DNA of 64,000 nucleotides from Streptomyces rhizosphaerihabitans (GCF_025399795.1 NZ_JAODTZ010000048.1:22889-86888), one strand, 5' to 3'. Shown: positions 17,224 to 26,007, counted from the first letter of the stretch. A program made the numbers and translations. Notes: generated from the letters alone by a model not told the origin.

Positions 17224-17547
17224 GCCGATATCGCCGATATCGCTGACGGCCGCGCTGCTGCGTGATCGCGCTCCGCTCGGCCGGCGCGGCGAGGGAGTCG
17301 GGGTTTCGGCGCCCTGAGAGCTGGGTCACCTCGCGAACGACGTCGCGGGCAAGGTGATGCCCATCGATCTGCTCGGGGGGAAGCCTCGGCTTCCAGGGGT
17401 GCGGCTGTGGCGTACACGCACCTGATGCCGTCGAGCGGGACCCGGACCCGGGCCGCTGTGGAGATGGTGTCTTCAGTGATGAAGAACCCACAGGGACGGC
17501 CCGGATGTGGTCCAGGAAGGTGCTTAGCTCTCTGACCTGCGGTTATT
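17224..17547. other. Gap without a recognisable gene
   Basis: This 324-base stretch between the PASTA gene and the convergent CAP gene contains a short GATATCGCC repeat at about 17227-17245. No ORF with Streptomyces-like codon bias was found, and both strands give only short or shadow frames. Confidence 0.6.
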
Positions 17548-18540
17548 TCAGTAGCCGAAGTCCTGCGTCCACCAAGGGCCGCCCGTGGCGAAGTGAACTC
17601 CGACGCCGAGGGTCTTGAAGTCGCAGTTCAGGATGTTGGCCTTGTGGCCGGGGCTGTTCATCCAGGCCTCCATGACGGCTGCCGCGTCGGCCTGGCCGCG
17701 GGCTATGTTCTCGCCGCCGAGGCTGGCTATCCCGGCCGTCGCCGCACGGTCCCACGGGCTGAGCCCGCTCGGGTCGGTGTGGTCGAAGAAGTCACGCGCC
17801 GCCATGTCCTCGCTGAAGGCCTGGGCCAGGTCCGTCAGGGCACTGTTCGCGGCGACCGGGCTGCAACCGACCTTGGCGCGCTCGTCGTTGACGAGCTGGA
17901 GCACCTCGGCCTCGGCGGCGGTCTGAGCGGACACGTCCACCGGGGTCTTGGCGACCGGGGCCTTTGTCTCCTTCTTGGAGGGCTTCGAAGCTTCGGGAGC
18001 CTTGGGCTCCTTCGTCTTCTCCTCCTTGGAGGCTCCGTTGCCCTGCTTCTTCGGCGGCTCCGTTGTGGTCGGAGCGGCCGACGGCGACGTGGAGGTCGAG
18101 GGGGCGACGGTCGAGGGGGTCGTCGCGCGACCGGAGCCGCGGCTGGTCGACGTGCCCTCACGGGCGTCCGCGCTGCCCGAGGTGCCGCCCTGCGGGGTGT
18201 CGATGGTGGACGGCGAACCGGCGGCCTGAACGCTGTCGGAGTTGCTGCCGCCACCGCCGAGCGCGTAGTTGTCGGCGCCGGGCATGACACCGGCGGCGAC
18301 GGCCACGGTGCCGAGGGCCACGGCCGCCGAGACGCCGAGCAGTCCCGTCTTGACCGGGCTCGGCCCCTTCCGCTTGCGGTGCGAGCGGTTGGAGGCCGCG
18401 GACGGGAGATCGGCGACGGCCGCGTAGCCGTACAGGTTCTCCGGGCCGTAGCTTTCCGTGTGGGCACTGCTCGTATCTGTGACTCCGGTGGCGCGCCCTG
18501 TGGCGGCGCGGCCGGCGTCGGAGCGTCGGTGGCGTCCCAT
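17548..18540 (-). CDS. Secreted or membrane-anchored CAP (SCP/PR1-like) domain protein
   Basis: The 330-residue protein starts MGRHRRSDAGRAAT. A hydrophobic segment lies at about residues 63-88 (TGLLGVSAAVALGTVAVAAG), followed by a Ser/Thr/Pro/Lys-rich linker and a C-terminal CAP domain of about 120 residues. CAP motifs visible are VLQLVNDERAKVGCSPV, HTDPSGLSPWDRA, GENIARG, WMNSPGHKANIL and GVGVHFATGGPWWTQDFG. The domain thus acts outside the cell or in the wall. The enzymatic role of bacterial CAP proteins is unsettled. ATG 18540 is preferred to the longer ORF start at 18579. The gene diverges from acyP. Confidence 0.92.
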   Translation of the reverse strand: MGRHRRSDAGRAATGRATGVTDTSSAHTESYGPENLYGYAAVADLPSAASNRSHRKRKGPSPVKTGLLGVSAAVALGTVAVAAGVMPGADNYALGGGGSNSDSVQAAGSPSTIDTPQGGTSGSADAREGTSTSRGSGRATTPSTVAPSTSTSPSAAPTTTEPPKKQGNGASKEEKTKEPKAPEASKPSKKETKAPVAKTPVDVSAQTAAEAEVLQLVNDERAKVGCSPVAANSALTDLAQAFSEDMAARDFFDHTDPSGLSPWDRAATAGIASLGGENIARGQADAAAVMEAWMNSPGHKANILNCDFKTLGVGVHFATGGPWWTQDFGY

Positions 18541-18599
18541 CTCTTGGGCCTTCCTCGATCTTGAGTCAGCGATCCTCACCTGAACCTCACCCGAAAGAG

Positions 18600-18619
18600 T
18601 GAGTTTCTAATGAGACTCA
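18600..18619. promoter_or_regulatory. Imperfect 20-bp palindrome upstream of the CAP gene
   Basis: TGAGT at 18600-18604 and ACTCA at 18615-18619 bracket a partly symmetric, A/T-richer centre. It lies 60 bases upstream of the CAP start in the divergent gap with acyP. It looks like an operator, but I cannot name the regulator. Confidence 0.35.
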
Positions 18620-18693
18620 TTGGGTCGGGACGGTACCCCATGGCGCAAGGGGAGGATGTGCTCCGCGAGACATTGTCCGGTTAGCGTGCAGCC

Positions 18694-18975
18694 ATGAACG
18701 AGGTTGCACGGCTGGTCGTCTGGGTGCGCGGACGGGTCCAAGGTGTGGGTTTCCGCTGGTTTACGCGGGCCAAGGTGCTGGAGATCGGCGGGCTGAGTGG
18801 TTTTGCTCTCAATCTCGACGACGGACGCGTCCAGGTGGTCGCCGAGGGCTCCCGGGCCGGCTGCCAGAACCTGCTCGACTGGCTCCAGGGAGACGACACG
18901 CCCGGCCGGGTGGACGGAGTCACTGAGATCTGGGACACGCCCCGGGGGATCTACGACGGCTTCGCCATCCGGTGA
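18694..18975 (+). CDS. acyP: Acylphosphatase
   Basis: Acylphosphatase hydrolyses carboxyl-phosphate bonds of small acyl phosphates. The 93-residue product is full length and shows the catalytic loop GRVQGVGFRWFTR near residues 13-25, including the phosphate-binding Arg, and an Asn in SGFALNLDDGRVQV, matching the conserved G-x-VxN motif region. Its place just upstream of the smc region is conserved in Streptomyces as I recall. The physiological role is unclear in general. Confidence 0.93.
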   Translation: MNEVARLVVWVRGRVQGVGFRWFTRAKVLEIGGLSGFALNLDDGRVQVVAEGSRAGCQNLLDWLQGDDTPGRVDGVTEIWDTPRGIYDGFAIR

Positions 18976-19356
18976 CGATGACGGCCTCGATGCCCCGAAA
19001 AGATGTCATGGCGTATGCCACCGGCACCCGTCAGTAGCGGAAACGGCCTGGTGGTTGCCAAGAACGGCTCGAAGTGGCAGGCTCCCGAGGTAACGATGAT
19101 CTCGACGCCCTGAGGGCCCCGCAGGAGTCGCCGCGCCGCCGTTTCAGAAGCCGCGCGACAGTGGGTTGCCCGCCGATGCAGGGCGTGATCGTGTTGACCG
19201 TCAAACTTTTTGGTGAGACGCTGAAAGCCCCGCGCACCTTAGCTGTTTGGCATGTGGAACGGCAGCAGGACATCAGCAGTGTCAAGCATCGCGGGTGCGA
19301 TTCCCTCACGACCCACACCGCTTCGGTCGGTCACTCAGTGTGGAGGACCATCCATC
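18976..19356. other. Leader region upstream of the small coiled-coil gene
   Basis: This 381-base gap has no convincing gene. It contains TTGACC at 19194-19199 (within the short palindrome TTGACCGTCAA), which could be a -35 box, but no clear -10 follows at 17-18 bases. A ribosome site GGAGGA at 19342-19347 belongs to the next gene. Confidence 0.45.
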
Positions 19357-19560
19357 ATGGCAAAGGCGCTTCTCGGTTACGTCGGCGGTTCCGATCCGCG
19401 ACTCATTGCCGAGATGCGACGGCTCCAGCAGCGCGTCCAGGACCTCGAATCCGAGCTCGTACGGATTCAGGCCGAGAACGACGCGCTCGCGGCTGCCGCT
19501 TCTCACGACTCGCTTCTCGAGAGCATCGACGTACCCCAGGCGGAGCCTGCGCTCACCTGA
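19357..19560 (+). CDS. Small coiled-coil protein, conserved hypothetical
   Basis: The 67-residue product begins MAKALLGYVGGSDPRLIAEM and continues with a clear heptad-rich helix (RRLQQRVQDLESELVRIQAE). It then ends in an acidic, Ala-rich tail. ATG 19357 has GGAGGA ten bases upstream. The longer frame from 19252 has no ribosome site, and its extra residues look non-coding. The protein has no signal peptide or catalytic motif. A strong terminator follows, so it is a stand-alone transcription unit before smc. A nucleic-acid-associated or structural role is possible, but the function is unknown. Confidence 0.8.
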   Translation: MAKALLGYVGGSDPRLIAEMRRLQQRVQDLESELVRIQAENDALAAAASHDSLLESIDVPQAEPALT

Positions 19561-19629
19561 TCACTGCACCGCACCACGACAGCAGTGGTTGGGCAGCCCG
19601 AATCAACCGCTAAGTTGTCAGATTTGCAA

Positions 19630-19660
19630 GGGACGCCCTCAGGCGTCCCTTCTTTCTTTC
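19630..19660 (+). terminator. Rho-independent terminator with T-rich tail
   Basis: GGGACGCC (19630-19637), loop CTCA, GGCGTCCC (19642-19649), then TTCTTTCTTTC. This is the most classical intrinsic terminator in the window. It separates the small coiled-coil gene from smc. Confidence 0.9.
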
Positions 19661-19767
19661 CCCCGAGCACCCTTCCCCCTCTTTAACGTCTGGTGTGCCC
19701 TGCGCGTTCATGGGTGAAACCGGGCGTTCATGGAGTGAGACCGACCCGAAAGGTAGAGTCCAGCGGC

Positions 19768-22700
19768 GTGCACCTCAAGGCCCTGACCCTGCGCGGGTTC
19801 AAGTCGTTCGCCTCCGCGACCACGCTGCGGTTCGAGCCGGGCATCACCTGTGTCGTGGGCCCCAACGGCTCGGGCAAGTCCAACGTCGTGGACGCGCTCA
19901 GCTGGGTCATGGGCGAGCAGGGGGCCAAGTCGCTGCGCGGCGGAAAGATGGAGGACGTCATCTTCGCCGGCACCACCGGGCGTCCGCCGCTCGGCCGTGC
20001 CGAGGTCTCCCTCACCATCGACAACTCCGACGGGGCCCTGCCCATCGAGTACGCCGAGGTCACCATCACGCGGATCATGTTCCGCAACGGCGGCAGCGAG
20101 TACCAGATCAACGGCGACACCTGCCGACTGCTGGACATCCAGGAGCTGTTGTCCGACTCCGGCATCGGCCGTGAGATGCACGTCATCGTCGGACAGGGCC
20201 AGCTCGACTCCGTCCTGCACGCCGACCCGATGGGCCGCCGCGCCTTCATCGAGGAGGCGGCGGGCGTCCTCAAGCACCGCAAGCGCAAGGAGAAGGCGCT
20301 GCGGAAACTGGACGCCATGAAGGCGAACATGGCCCGCGTCCAGGACCTCACGGACGAGCTGCGGCGCCAGTTGAAGCCGCTCGGCCGGCAGGCCGCCGTG
20401 GCACGTCGCGCCGCCGTCATCCAGGCCGACCTGCGCGACGCCCGGCTGCGCCTTCTCGCCGACGACCTCGTACGCCTGCGGGGGGCGCTCCAGTCCGAGA
20501 TCGCCGACGAGGCCGCGCTCAAGCAGCGCAAGGACTCCGCCGAGGCCGAGCTGAAGCAGGCGCTCCAGCGGGAGGCCCTGCTGGAGGACGAGGTACGGCA
20601 GCTGACGCCGCGCCTGCAGCGCGCCCAGCAGACCTGGTACGAACTCTCCCAGCTCGCCGAACGGGTGCGCGGCACGATCTCGCTGGCCGACGCGCGCGTG
20701 AAGAGTGCCACCTCGGTGCCCGCCGAGGAACGGCGCGGACGCGACCCCGAGGACATGGAGCGCGAGGCCGCCCGCATCCGTGAGCAGGAGGCCGAACTCG
20801 AAGCGGCTCTGGAGGCGGCCGAACGGGCCCTGGAGGACACCGTCGCGCACCGCGCCGAACTGGAGCGTGAACTCACCGTCGAGGAGCGCCGCCTCAAGGA
20901 CGTGGCCCGCGCCATCGCCGACCGCCGCGAGGGCCTCGCCCGCCTGGGCGGCCAGGTCAACGCCGCACGTTCACGCGCGGCCTCCGCGCGGGCCGAGATC
21001 GACCGGCTCGCCGCCGCCCGCGACGAGGCCCAGGAGCGCGCTGTCACCGCCCAGGAGGAGTACGAGCAGCTGAAGGCCGAGGTGGACGGTCTCGACGCGG
21101 GCGACGCCGACCTCGCCGAACAGCACGAGGCGGCCAGGCGGGCGCTGTCCGACGCGGAGGCCGCGCTGAGCGCGGCCCGCGAGGCGGCCACCGCGGCCGA
21201 ACGCGAGCGGGCCGCCACCCAGGCCCGCCGCGAGGCGCTGGCCCTCGGCCTGCGGCGCAAGGACGGCACGGGAGCCCTGCTCGGCGCCACGGACCGGCTC
21301 ACGGGCGTACTGGGTCCCGCCGCCGGACTGCTGTCGGTCACTCCCGGCTTCGAGGTTCCGCTCGCCGCCGCGTTCGGCGCGGCCGCGGACGCCATCGCGG
21401 TCAGCACACCCGCCTCGGCGGCGGAGGCCATCCGTCTGCTGCGCAAGCAGGACGCGGGCCGCGCGGCGCTGCTGCTCGCCGGAGCACCCGAGGAACCCCG
21501 CGCCGACGCCGGTCCGACGGGCGGCGCCTCCATGGACGTACCCCTTCGTGATGACCAGGACCGGGGCCGGGACCGGGGCCAGAATCAGGGCCAGAACCGG
21601 GACCGGGAACAGGAACAGGACCGGGACGTGGAGCGGGGCGACGGGCCGCCGTACGCCGCCGATCTCGTCCGTGGTCCCGCCGAGCTGATGCCCGCCGTAC
21701 GGCGGCTGCTGCGCGGGATCGTCGTCGTAGGGACCCTCGAAGAAGCCGAGGATCTGGTCTACGCGCGGCCCGGACTCACCGCGGTGACCGCCGAGGGCGA
21801 CCTGCTCGCGGCGCACTTCGCGCACGGCGGGTCCGCAGGGGCGCCCAGCCTGCTCGAAGTGCAGGCCTCCGTGGACGAGGCGGCGGCCGAGCTGGAGGAA
21901 CTGGCCGTCCGCTGCGACGAGTTGACCGAGACGCAGCGTCTGGCGGCCGAGTTGCGCACGCAGCGGGCCGCGCTCGTCGAGGAGTTGGGGGAGCGGCGGC
22001 GGGCCGCCGAGCGGGAGAAGTCCTCGGTCGCGCAGCAGCTCGGACGGCTGGCCGGGCAGGCGCGGGGCGCCGCGGGCGAGGCGGAACGCAGCACCGCGGC
22101 CGCCGCCCGCGCGCAGGAGGCGCTCGACCGGGCCGTGGAGGAGGCCGAGGAGCTGGCCGAACGGCTCGCCGTGGCCGAGGAGATGCCCGTCGAGGAGGAG
22201 CCCGACACCTCGGTACGGGACCGGCTCGCCGCCGACGGCGCCAACGCGCGGCAGACGGAGATGGAGGCCCGGCTCCAGGTGCGTACGCACGAGGAGCGGG
22301 TCAAGGGACTCGCCGGACGGGCCGACTCGCTCGACCGGGCCGCCCGCGCCGAACGCGAGGCACGCGCGCGGGCCGAACAGCGCCGGGCGCGGCTGCGTCA
22401 TGAGGCGGCCGTCGCCGAGGCCGTCGCCTCCGGTGCCCGGCAGTTGCTCGCGCACGTCGAGGTCTCGCTCGGCCGGGCCGAGGAGGAGCGCACCGCCGCC
22501 GACAGCGCCAAGGCCCACCGTGAGCAGGAGCTCGTCGCCGCGCGCGGCCAGGGCCGCGATCTCAAGGCGGAGCTCGACAAGCTCACCGACTCGGTGCACC
22601 GGGGCGAGGTGCTCGGCGCGGAGAAGCGGATGCGCATTGAGCAGCTGGAGGCGAAGGCGCTGGACGAACTCGGCGTCGAGCCGGCGGGCCTCGTCGCGGA

Positions 22701-23445
22701 CTACGGCCCCGACCAGCTCGTACCGCCGTCGCTGCCCGCCGAGGGCGAGGAACTGCCCGAGGACCCGGAGCACCCGCGCAACCAGCCGCGGCAGTTCCAC
22801 CGTGCCGAGCAGGAGAAGCGGCTCAAGTCGGCCGAACGGGCGTACCAGCAGCTCGGCAAGGTCAATCCGCTCGCCCTGGAGGAGTTCGCCGCGCTGGAGG
22901 AGCGCCACAAGTTCCTCAGCGAGCAGCTGGAGGACCTCAAGAAGACGCGCGCCGACCTCCTCCAGGTGGTGAAGGAGGTCGACGAGCGCGTCGAGCAGGT
23001 CTTCACCGAGGCGTACCGGGACACCGCCCGGGAGTTCGAGGGCGTCTTCAGCCGGCTGTTCCCGGGCGGGGAGGGGCGGCTCATCCTGACCGATCCCGAC
23101 AACATGCTCACCACGGGTGTCGACGTGGAGGCCAGGCCGCCGGGCAAGAAAGTCAAGCGGCTCAGCCTGCTCTCCGGCGGCGAGCGGTCGCTGACCGCCG
23201 TCGCGCTCCTCGTGTCGATCTTCAAGGCGCGCCCCAGCCCGTTCTACGTGATGGACGAGGTCGAGGCGGCGCTGGACGACACCAATCTCCAGCGGCTGAT
23301 CAGGATCATGCAGGAGCTGCAGGAGGCCTCCCAGCTGATCGTGATCACGCATCAGAAGCGCACGATGGAGGTCGCCGACGCGCTGTACGGCGTCTCCATG
23401 CAGGGCGACGGCGTCTCGAAGGTCATCAGCCAGCGACTGCGGTGA
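19768..23445 (+). CDS. smc: Chromosome partition protein Smc
   Basis: Smc forms the ATP-driven ring that, with ScpA and ScpB, compacts and segregates chromosomes. The 1225-residue protein has Walker A GPNGSGKSNVVDAL near residue 30, then long coiled-coil arms. A hinge follows at about 505-680, and the C-terminal head carries the signature LSLLSGGERSLTAVALL near 1133 and Walker B FYVMDEVEAALDDTN near 1158. Start GTG 19768 gives MHLKALTLRGFKSFAS, the usual N terminus. The upstream extension lacks conservation. The hinge holds an unusual Asp/Arg/Gln/Asn repeat (DQDRGRDRGQNQGQNRDREQ) at about residues 588-625. In S. coelicolor, Smc acts mainly during sporulation septation. Confidence 0.98.
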   Translation: MHLKALTLRGFKSFASATTLRFEPGITCVVGPNGSGKSNVVDALSWVMGEQGAKSLRGGKMEDVIFAGTTGRPPLGRAEVSLTIDNSDGALPIEYAEVTITRIMFRNGGSEYQINGDTCRLLDIQELLSDSGIGREMHVIVGQGQLDSVLHADPMGRRAFIEEAAGVLKHRKRKEKALRKLDAMKANMARVQDLTDELRRQLKPLGRQAAVARRAAVIQADLRDARLRLLADDLVRLRGALQSEIADEAALKQRKDSAEAELKQALQREALLEDEVRQLTPRLQRAQQTWYELSQLAERVRGTISLADARVKSATSVPAEERRGRDPEDMEREAARIREQEAELEAALEAAERALEDTVAHRAELERELTVEERRLKDVARAIADRREGLARLGGQVNAARSRAASARAEIDRLAAARDEAQERAVTAQEEYEQLKAEVDGLDAGDADLAEQHEAARRALSDAEAALSAAREAATAAERERAATQARREALALGLRRKDGTGALLGATDRLTGVLGPAAGLLSVTPGFEVPLAAAFGAAADAIAVSTPASAAEAIRLLRKQDAGRAALLLAGAPEEPRADAGPTGGASMDVPLRDDQDRGRDRGQNQGQNRDREQEQDRDVERGDGPPYAADLVRGPAELMPAVRRLLRGIVVVGTLEEAEDLVYARPGLTAVTAEGDLLAAHFAHGGSAGAPSLLEVQASVDEAAAELEELAVRCDELTETQRLAAELRTQRAALVEELGERRRAAEREKSSVAQQLGRLAGQARGAAGEAERSTAAAARAQEALDRAVEEAEELAERLAVAEEMPVEEEPDTSVRDRLAADGANARQTEMEARLQVRTHEERVKGLAGRADSLDRAARAEREARARAEQRRARLRHEAAVAEAVASGARQLLAHVEVSLGRAEEERTAADSAKAHREQELVAARGQGRDLKAELDKLTDSVHRGEVLGAEKRMRIEQLEAKALDELGVEPAGLVADYGPDQLVPPSLPAEGEELPEDPEHPRNQPRQFHRAEQEKRLKSAERAYQQLGKVNPLALEEFAALEERHKFLSEQLEDLKKTRADLLQVVKEVDERVEQVFTEAYRDTAREFEGVFSRLFPGGEGRLILTDPDNMLTTGVDVEARPPGKKVKRLSLLSGGERSLTAVALLVSIFKARPSPFYVMDEVEAALDDTNLQRLIRIMQELQEASQLIVITHQKRTMEVADALYGVSMQGDGVSKVISQRLR

Positions 23446-23463
23446 CGCCCCGGCGCACCCTCC

Positions 23464-23544
23464 GTGCGCCCGTGTCGGCTGACGCCCACGCATGCCCTGT
23501 GCGCCCGTGTCGGCTGACGCCCACGCATGCCCTGTGCGCCCGTG
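23464..23544. repeat. 35-bp tandem repeat after smc
   Basis: A 35-base unit beginning GTGCGCCCGTG and containing GGCTGACGCCCACGCATG is present at 23464-23498 and exactly again at 23499-23533. The first 11 bases of a third copy follow at 23534-23544. Confidence 0.9.
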
Positions 23545-23576
23545 CTCGTACCCCGTACCCACCCGATGCCGTGGGT

Positions 23577-23918
23577 CTACCGCCCGTCCGGCTCCGGCAG
23601 GTCCTCGCCGACGCCCTCGTCGGCGAGTTCGGCGATCACCTCCGCGTGGCAGCGCTCCGGGACGCACCAGCAGCCGAGCCGGTGGCCGCGCAGGGCGGGG
23701 AGCCGGGCCAGGAGCTCCGGACGCGCGAGCAGATGGGCGCGGTACATCTCGACGACCTCCTCCCGGGTGCCGTCGTGGCCCGGACGGAACGGGCTCGCCA
23801 GCGGGGACCCGGCCAGGTGCCAGCCGCCCCGGTGCATGGCGCGGCCGACGTACACCACATCTGCGTACGCGGGATCGTCGCGGTGACCCTTCAGGTTGAC
23901 GACCGTGGTGGGCGGCAT
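23577..23918 (-). CDS. DUF4326 domain protein
   Basis: The 113-residue product fits DUF4326. It has TVVNLKGH near the start, VVYVGRAMHRGGWHLAGSPL, SPFRPGHDGTREEVVEMYRA, then LRGHRLGCWCVPERCHAEVI near the C terminus. The CWC-x3-CH cluster could bind metal. The family is widespread in bacteria and phages and has no established function. The gene is convergent with smc and stands alone. ATG 23918 is the first Met and gives the family length. Family assignment is fairly sure; function is unknown. Confidence 0.8.
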   Translation of the reverse strand: MPPTTVVNLKGHRDDPAYADVVYVGRAMHRGGWHLAGSPLASPFRPGHDGTREEVVEMYRAHLLARPELLARLPALRGHRLGCWCVPERCHAEVIAELADEGVGEDLPEPDGR

Positions 23919-24227
23919 GACCGGATCCTCGCCGCTCGGGCCGTCACGGGCAACGCGAACACGGCACGGACGGTGTCGGCGCGGGCGTACCCCCGCGGGC
24001 CGTCCGCCGTGTTCCGCATGTCACACCCGGGCGTTTCGTTCAGGATCCGCATGCCGGGACAACGCTCCGGCCGTCGCCCGAGCCGGAGGTCCCGACGGGC
24101 GCGATCCCACGTGCGGTCGGCCGTGGGCAGGCCGAAACGCTGCGGATTCCGCTGCTCCGACACGCGGGAGTGGCAGCGCGGCCCGGCGCTCACCGTGACC
24201 TTTGATGGAGCATTCAGGCACTCAACA

Positions 24228-24240
24228 TTCAAGTATTGAA
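24228..24240. promoter_or_regulatory. 13-bp palindrome TTCAA-GTA-TTGAA
   Basis: A perfect short dyad in the A/T-rich part of the glcP upstream region, about 45 bases before the -35 box. Possible activator or repressor site; regulator unknown. Confidence 0.4.
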
Positions 24241-24280
24241 CACAGCTACGTCACATGAGACAGATAAACGCACATGGCGC

Positions 24281-24313
24281 CAACTTTGACTTCGAAAGTT
24301 GAAGACATAGTCT
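24281..24313 (+). promoter_or_regulatory. glcP promoter with overlapping operator
   Basis: TTGACT (24286-24291) and TAGTCT (24308-24313) are 16 bases apart and form a good -35/-10 pair. The perfect dyad CAACTTT-N7-AAAGTTG (24281-24301) overlaps the -35 box and half the spacer, where a bound repressor would block RNA polymerase. Confidence 0.6.
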
Positions 24314-24434
24314 CTCCGACGTTGCTTTTACCTTCAGGTGGTGGCCCACGTGAACATGTGCGCCACTGGTACCACCAGCGAAGGGTTTCGCCCCCCACCC
24401 CCGGCAGCGAGGCCGGTGGCCCGAGGAGTTTTAC

Positions 24435-25853
24435 GTGACCAGCGCATCGCAGGCACCCAAGTCAGAAGCCAGGTTGGCTCACCCCGAACATCTCGGGCAT
24501 GTCATCTTCATCGCGGCGGCGGCCGCCATGGGCGGCTTTCTGTTCGGCTACGACAGTGCCGTGATCAACGGTGCCGTCGAGGCCATCCGAAGCCGCTACG
24601 ACATCGGCTCCGCCGCCCTGGCCCAGGTCATCGCCATCGCCCTGATCGGCTGCGCCATCGGCGCCGCGACCGCCGGCCGCATGGCCGACCGCATCGGCCG
24701 CATCCGCTGCATGCAGATCTCCGCGAGCCTCTTCACCATCAGCGCCATCGGCTCGGCGCTGCCCTTCGCGCTGTGGGACCTCGCCTTCTGGCGCATCGTC
24801 GGCGGATTCGCCATCGGCATGGCCTCCGTCATCGGCCCCGCCTACATCGCCGAGGTCTCCCCGGCCGCGTACCGCGGACGGCTCGGCTCGTTCCAGCAGG
24901 CCGCGATCGTCGTCGGCATTGCCATCTCGCAGCTCGTCAACTACGCGATCCTGAACGCCGCCGGCGGCGAACAGCGGGGCCAGCTCCTGGGCCTGGAAGC
25001 CTGGCAGGTCATGCTCGGCGTCATGGTCATCCCGGCCGTCCTCTACGGTCTGCTCTCCTTCGCCATCCCCGAGTCGCCGCGCTTCCTGCTCGAGGTCGGC
25101 CGCAGGGACCGTGCCCGTGAGGTGCTCAAGGAGGTCGAGGGCGACAAGATCGACCTGGACGCCCGTGTCGCCGAGATCGAGCACGCCATGAAGCGCGAGC
25201 ACAAGTCGACCTTCAAGGACCTGCTCGGCGGGACCGTTTTCTTCAAGCCGATCGTCTGGGTCGGTATCGGCCTCTCGGTCTTCCAGCAGTTCGTCGGCAT
25301 CAACATCGCGTTCTACTACTCCGCGACGCTGTGGCAGTCGGTCGGCGTCAACCCGACGGACTCGTTCTTCTACTCGTTCACCACGTCGATCATCAACATC
25401 ATCGGCACCGTGATCGCCATGATCTTCGTGGACCGCATCGGCCGTAAGCCGCTCGCCCTCATCGGCTCCGTGGGTATGGCCATCGGTCTCGGCGCGGAGG
25501 CCTGGGCCTTCTCCTACGACCTGGTCGACGGCAAGCTGCCGGCCACCCAGGGCTGGGTCGCCCTGATCGCCGCCCACGTCTTCGTCCTCTTCTTCGCCCT
25601 CTCGTGGGGTGTCGTGGTCTGGGTCTTCCTGGGCGAGATGTTCCCGAACCACATCCGCGCCGCCGCGCTCGGTGTCGCAGCCTCCGCGCAGTGGATGGCC
25701 AACTGGGCCATCACCGCGAGCTTCCCGTCGCTGGCCGACTGGAACCTGTCCGGCACCTATGTGATCTACACGTTCTTCGCCGTGCTCTCCATCCCCTTCG
25801 TGCTCAAGTTCGTCAAGGAGACGAAGGGCAAGACGCTGGAGGAGATGGGCTAG
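24435..25853 (+). CDS. glcP: Glucose permease (MFS sugar porter)
   Basis: The 472-residue protein is a 12-helix sugar porter of the major facilitator superfamily. Motifs visible: GGFLFGYDSAVINGAVEAI in helix 1, ADRIGRIRCMQ between helices 2 and 3, PESPRFLLEVGRRDRA after helix 6, QQFVGINIAFYYS in helix 7, DRIGRKPLALIG, and the C-terminal KETKGKTLEEM. These match GlcP, the glucose/H+ symporter that is the main glucose uptake route of Streptomyces, and the length equals S. coelicolor GlcP as I recall. GTG 24435 follows the G-rich AGGAG at 24424-24428. In S. coelicolor, transport is induced by glucose, and the dyad over the promoter is consistent with repression. Confidence 0.93.
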   Translation: MTSASQAPKSEARLAHPEHLGHVIFIAAAAAMGGFLFGYDSAVINGAVEAIRSRYDIGSAALAQVIAIALIGCAIGAATAGRMADRIGRIRCMQISASLFTISAIGSALPFALWDLAFWRIVGGFAIGMASVIGPAYIAEVSPAAYRGRLGSFQQAAIVVGIAISQLVNYAILNAAGGEQRGQLLGLEAWQVMLGVMVIPAVLYGLLSFAIPESPRFLLEVGRRDRAREVLKEVEGDKIDLDARVAEIEHAMKREHKSTFKDLLGGTVFFKPIVWVGIGLSVFQQFVGINIAFYYSATLWQSVGVNPTDSFFYSFTTSIINIIGTVIAMIFVDRIGRKPLALIGSVGMAIGLGAEAWAFSYDLVDGKLPATQGWVALIAAHVFVLFFALSWGVVVWVFLGEMFPNHIRAAALGVAASAQWMANWAITASFPSLADWNLSGTYVIYTFFAVLSIPFVLKFVKETKGKTLEEMG

Positions 25854-25956
25854 CCGCCCGCGTCACCGGCGGCTCCTCGCGAGCCCCGGTGGCACCCATG
25901 AACTCGAGGAGAAGGGCCAAGTCCCCGCTGCCCCTCTCCTCGTACTCGTGAAGAGG

Positions 25957-26007
25957 GCGTGCTGCCCCGGCTCGGACCGTCAGGTCAATCGAGCCGGGGC
26001 AGCACGC
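25957..26007. terminator. Bidirectional 18-bp hairpin between glcP and the LLM gene
   Basis: Arms 25957-25974 and 25990-26007 are perfectly complementary over 18 bases with a 15-base loop. The loop contains the LLM stop codon (25985-25987), and the right arm encodes the last residues of that gene. The hairpin could end transcription from both sides. Confidence 0.75.

Larger units (their letters stand above)
23919..24434. other. Gap upstream of glcP
   Basis: There is no convincing gene in this 516-base region. ORFs on both strands are Arg-rich shadows. The right half is A/T-richer and holds the regulatory elements listed separately: the palindrome TTCAAGTATTGAA at 24228-24240 and the promoter/operator at 24281-24313. 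Confidence 0.55.

Noticed and set aside
17284..17420. Possible transposase remnant after the PASTA gene
   Set aside because: A short stretch looks vaguely protein-like on both strands, but no motif, inverted ends or target duplication was found.
20971..23667. 898-codon minus-strand frame over smc
   Set aside because: Complement of the smc coding sequence, with no recognisable domain.
23442..24239. 265-codon plus-strand frame and its minus-strand counterparts between DUF4326 and glcP
   Set aside because: It spans the 35-bp repeat, lies opposite the DUF4326 gene and has no family features.
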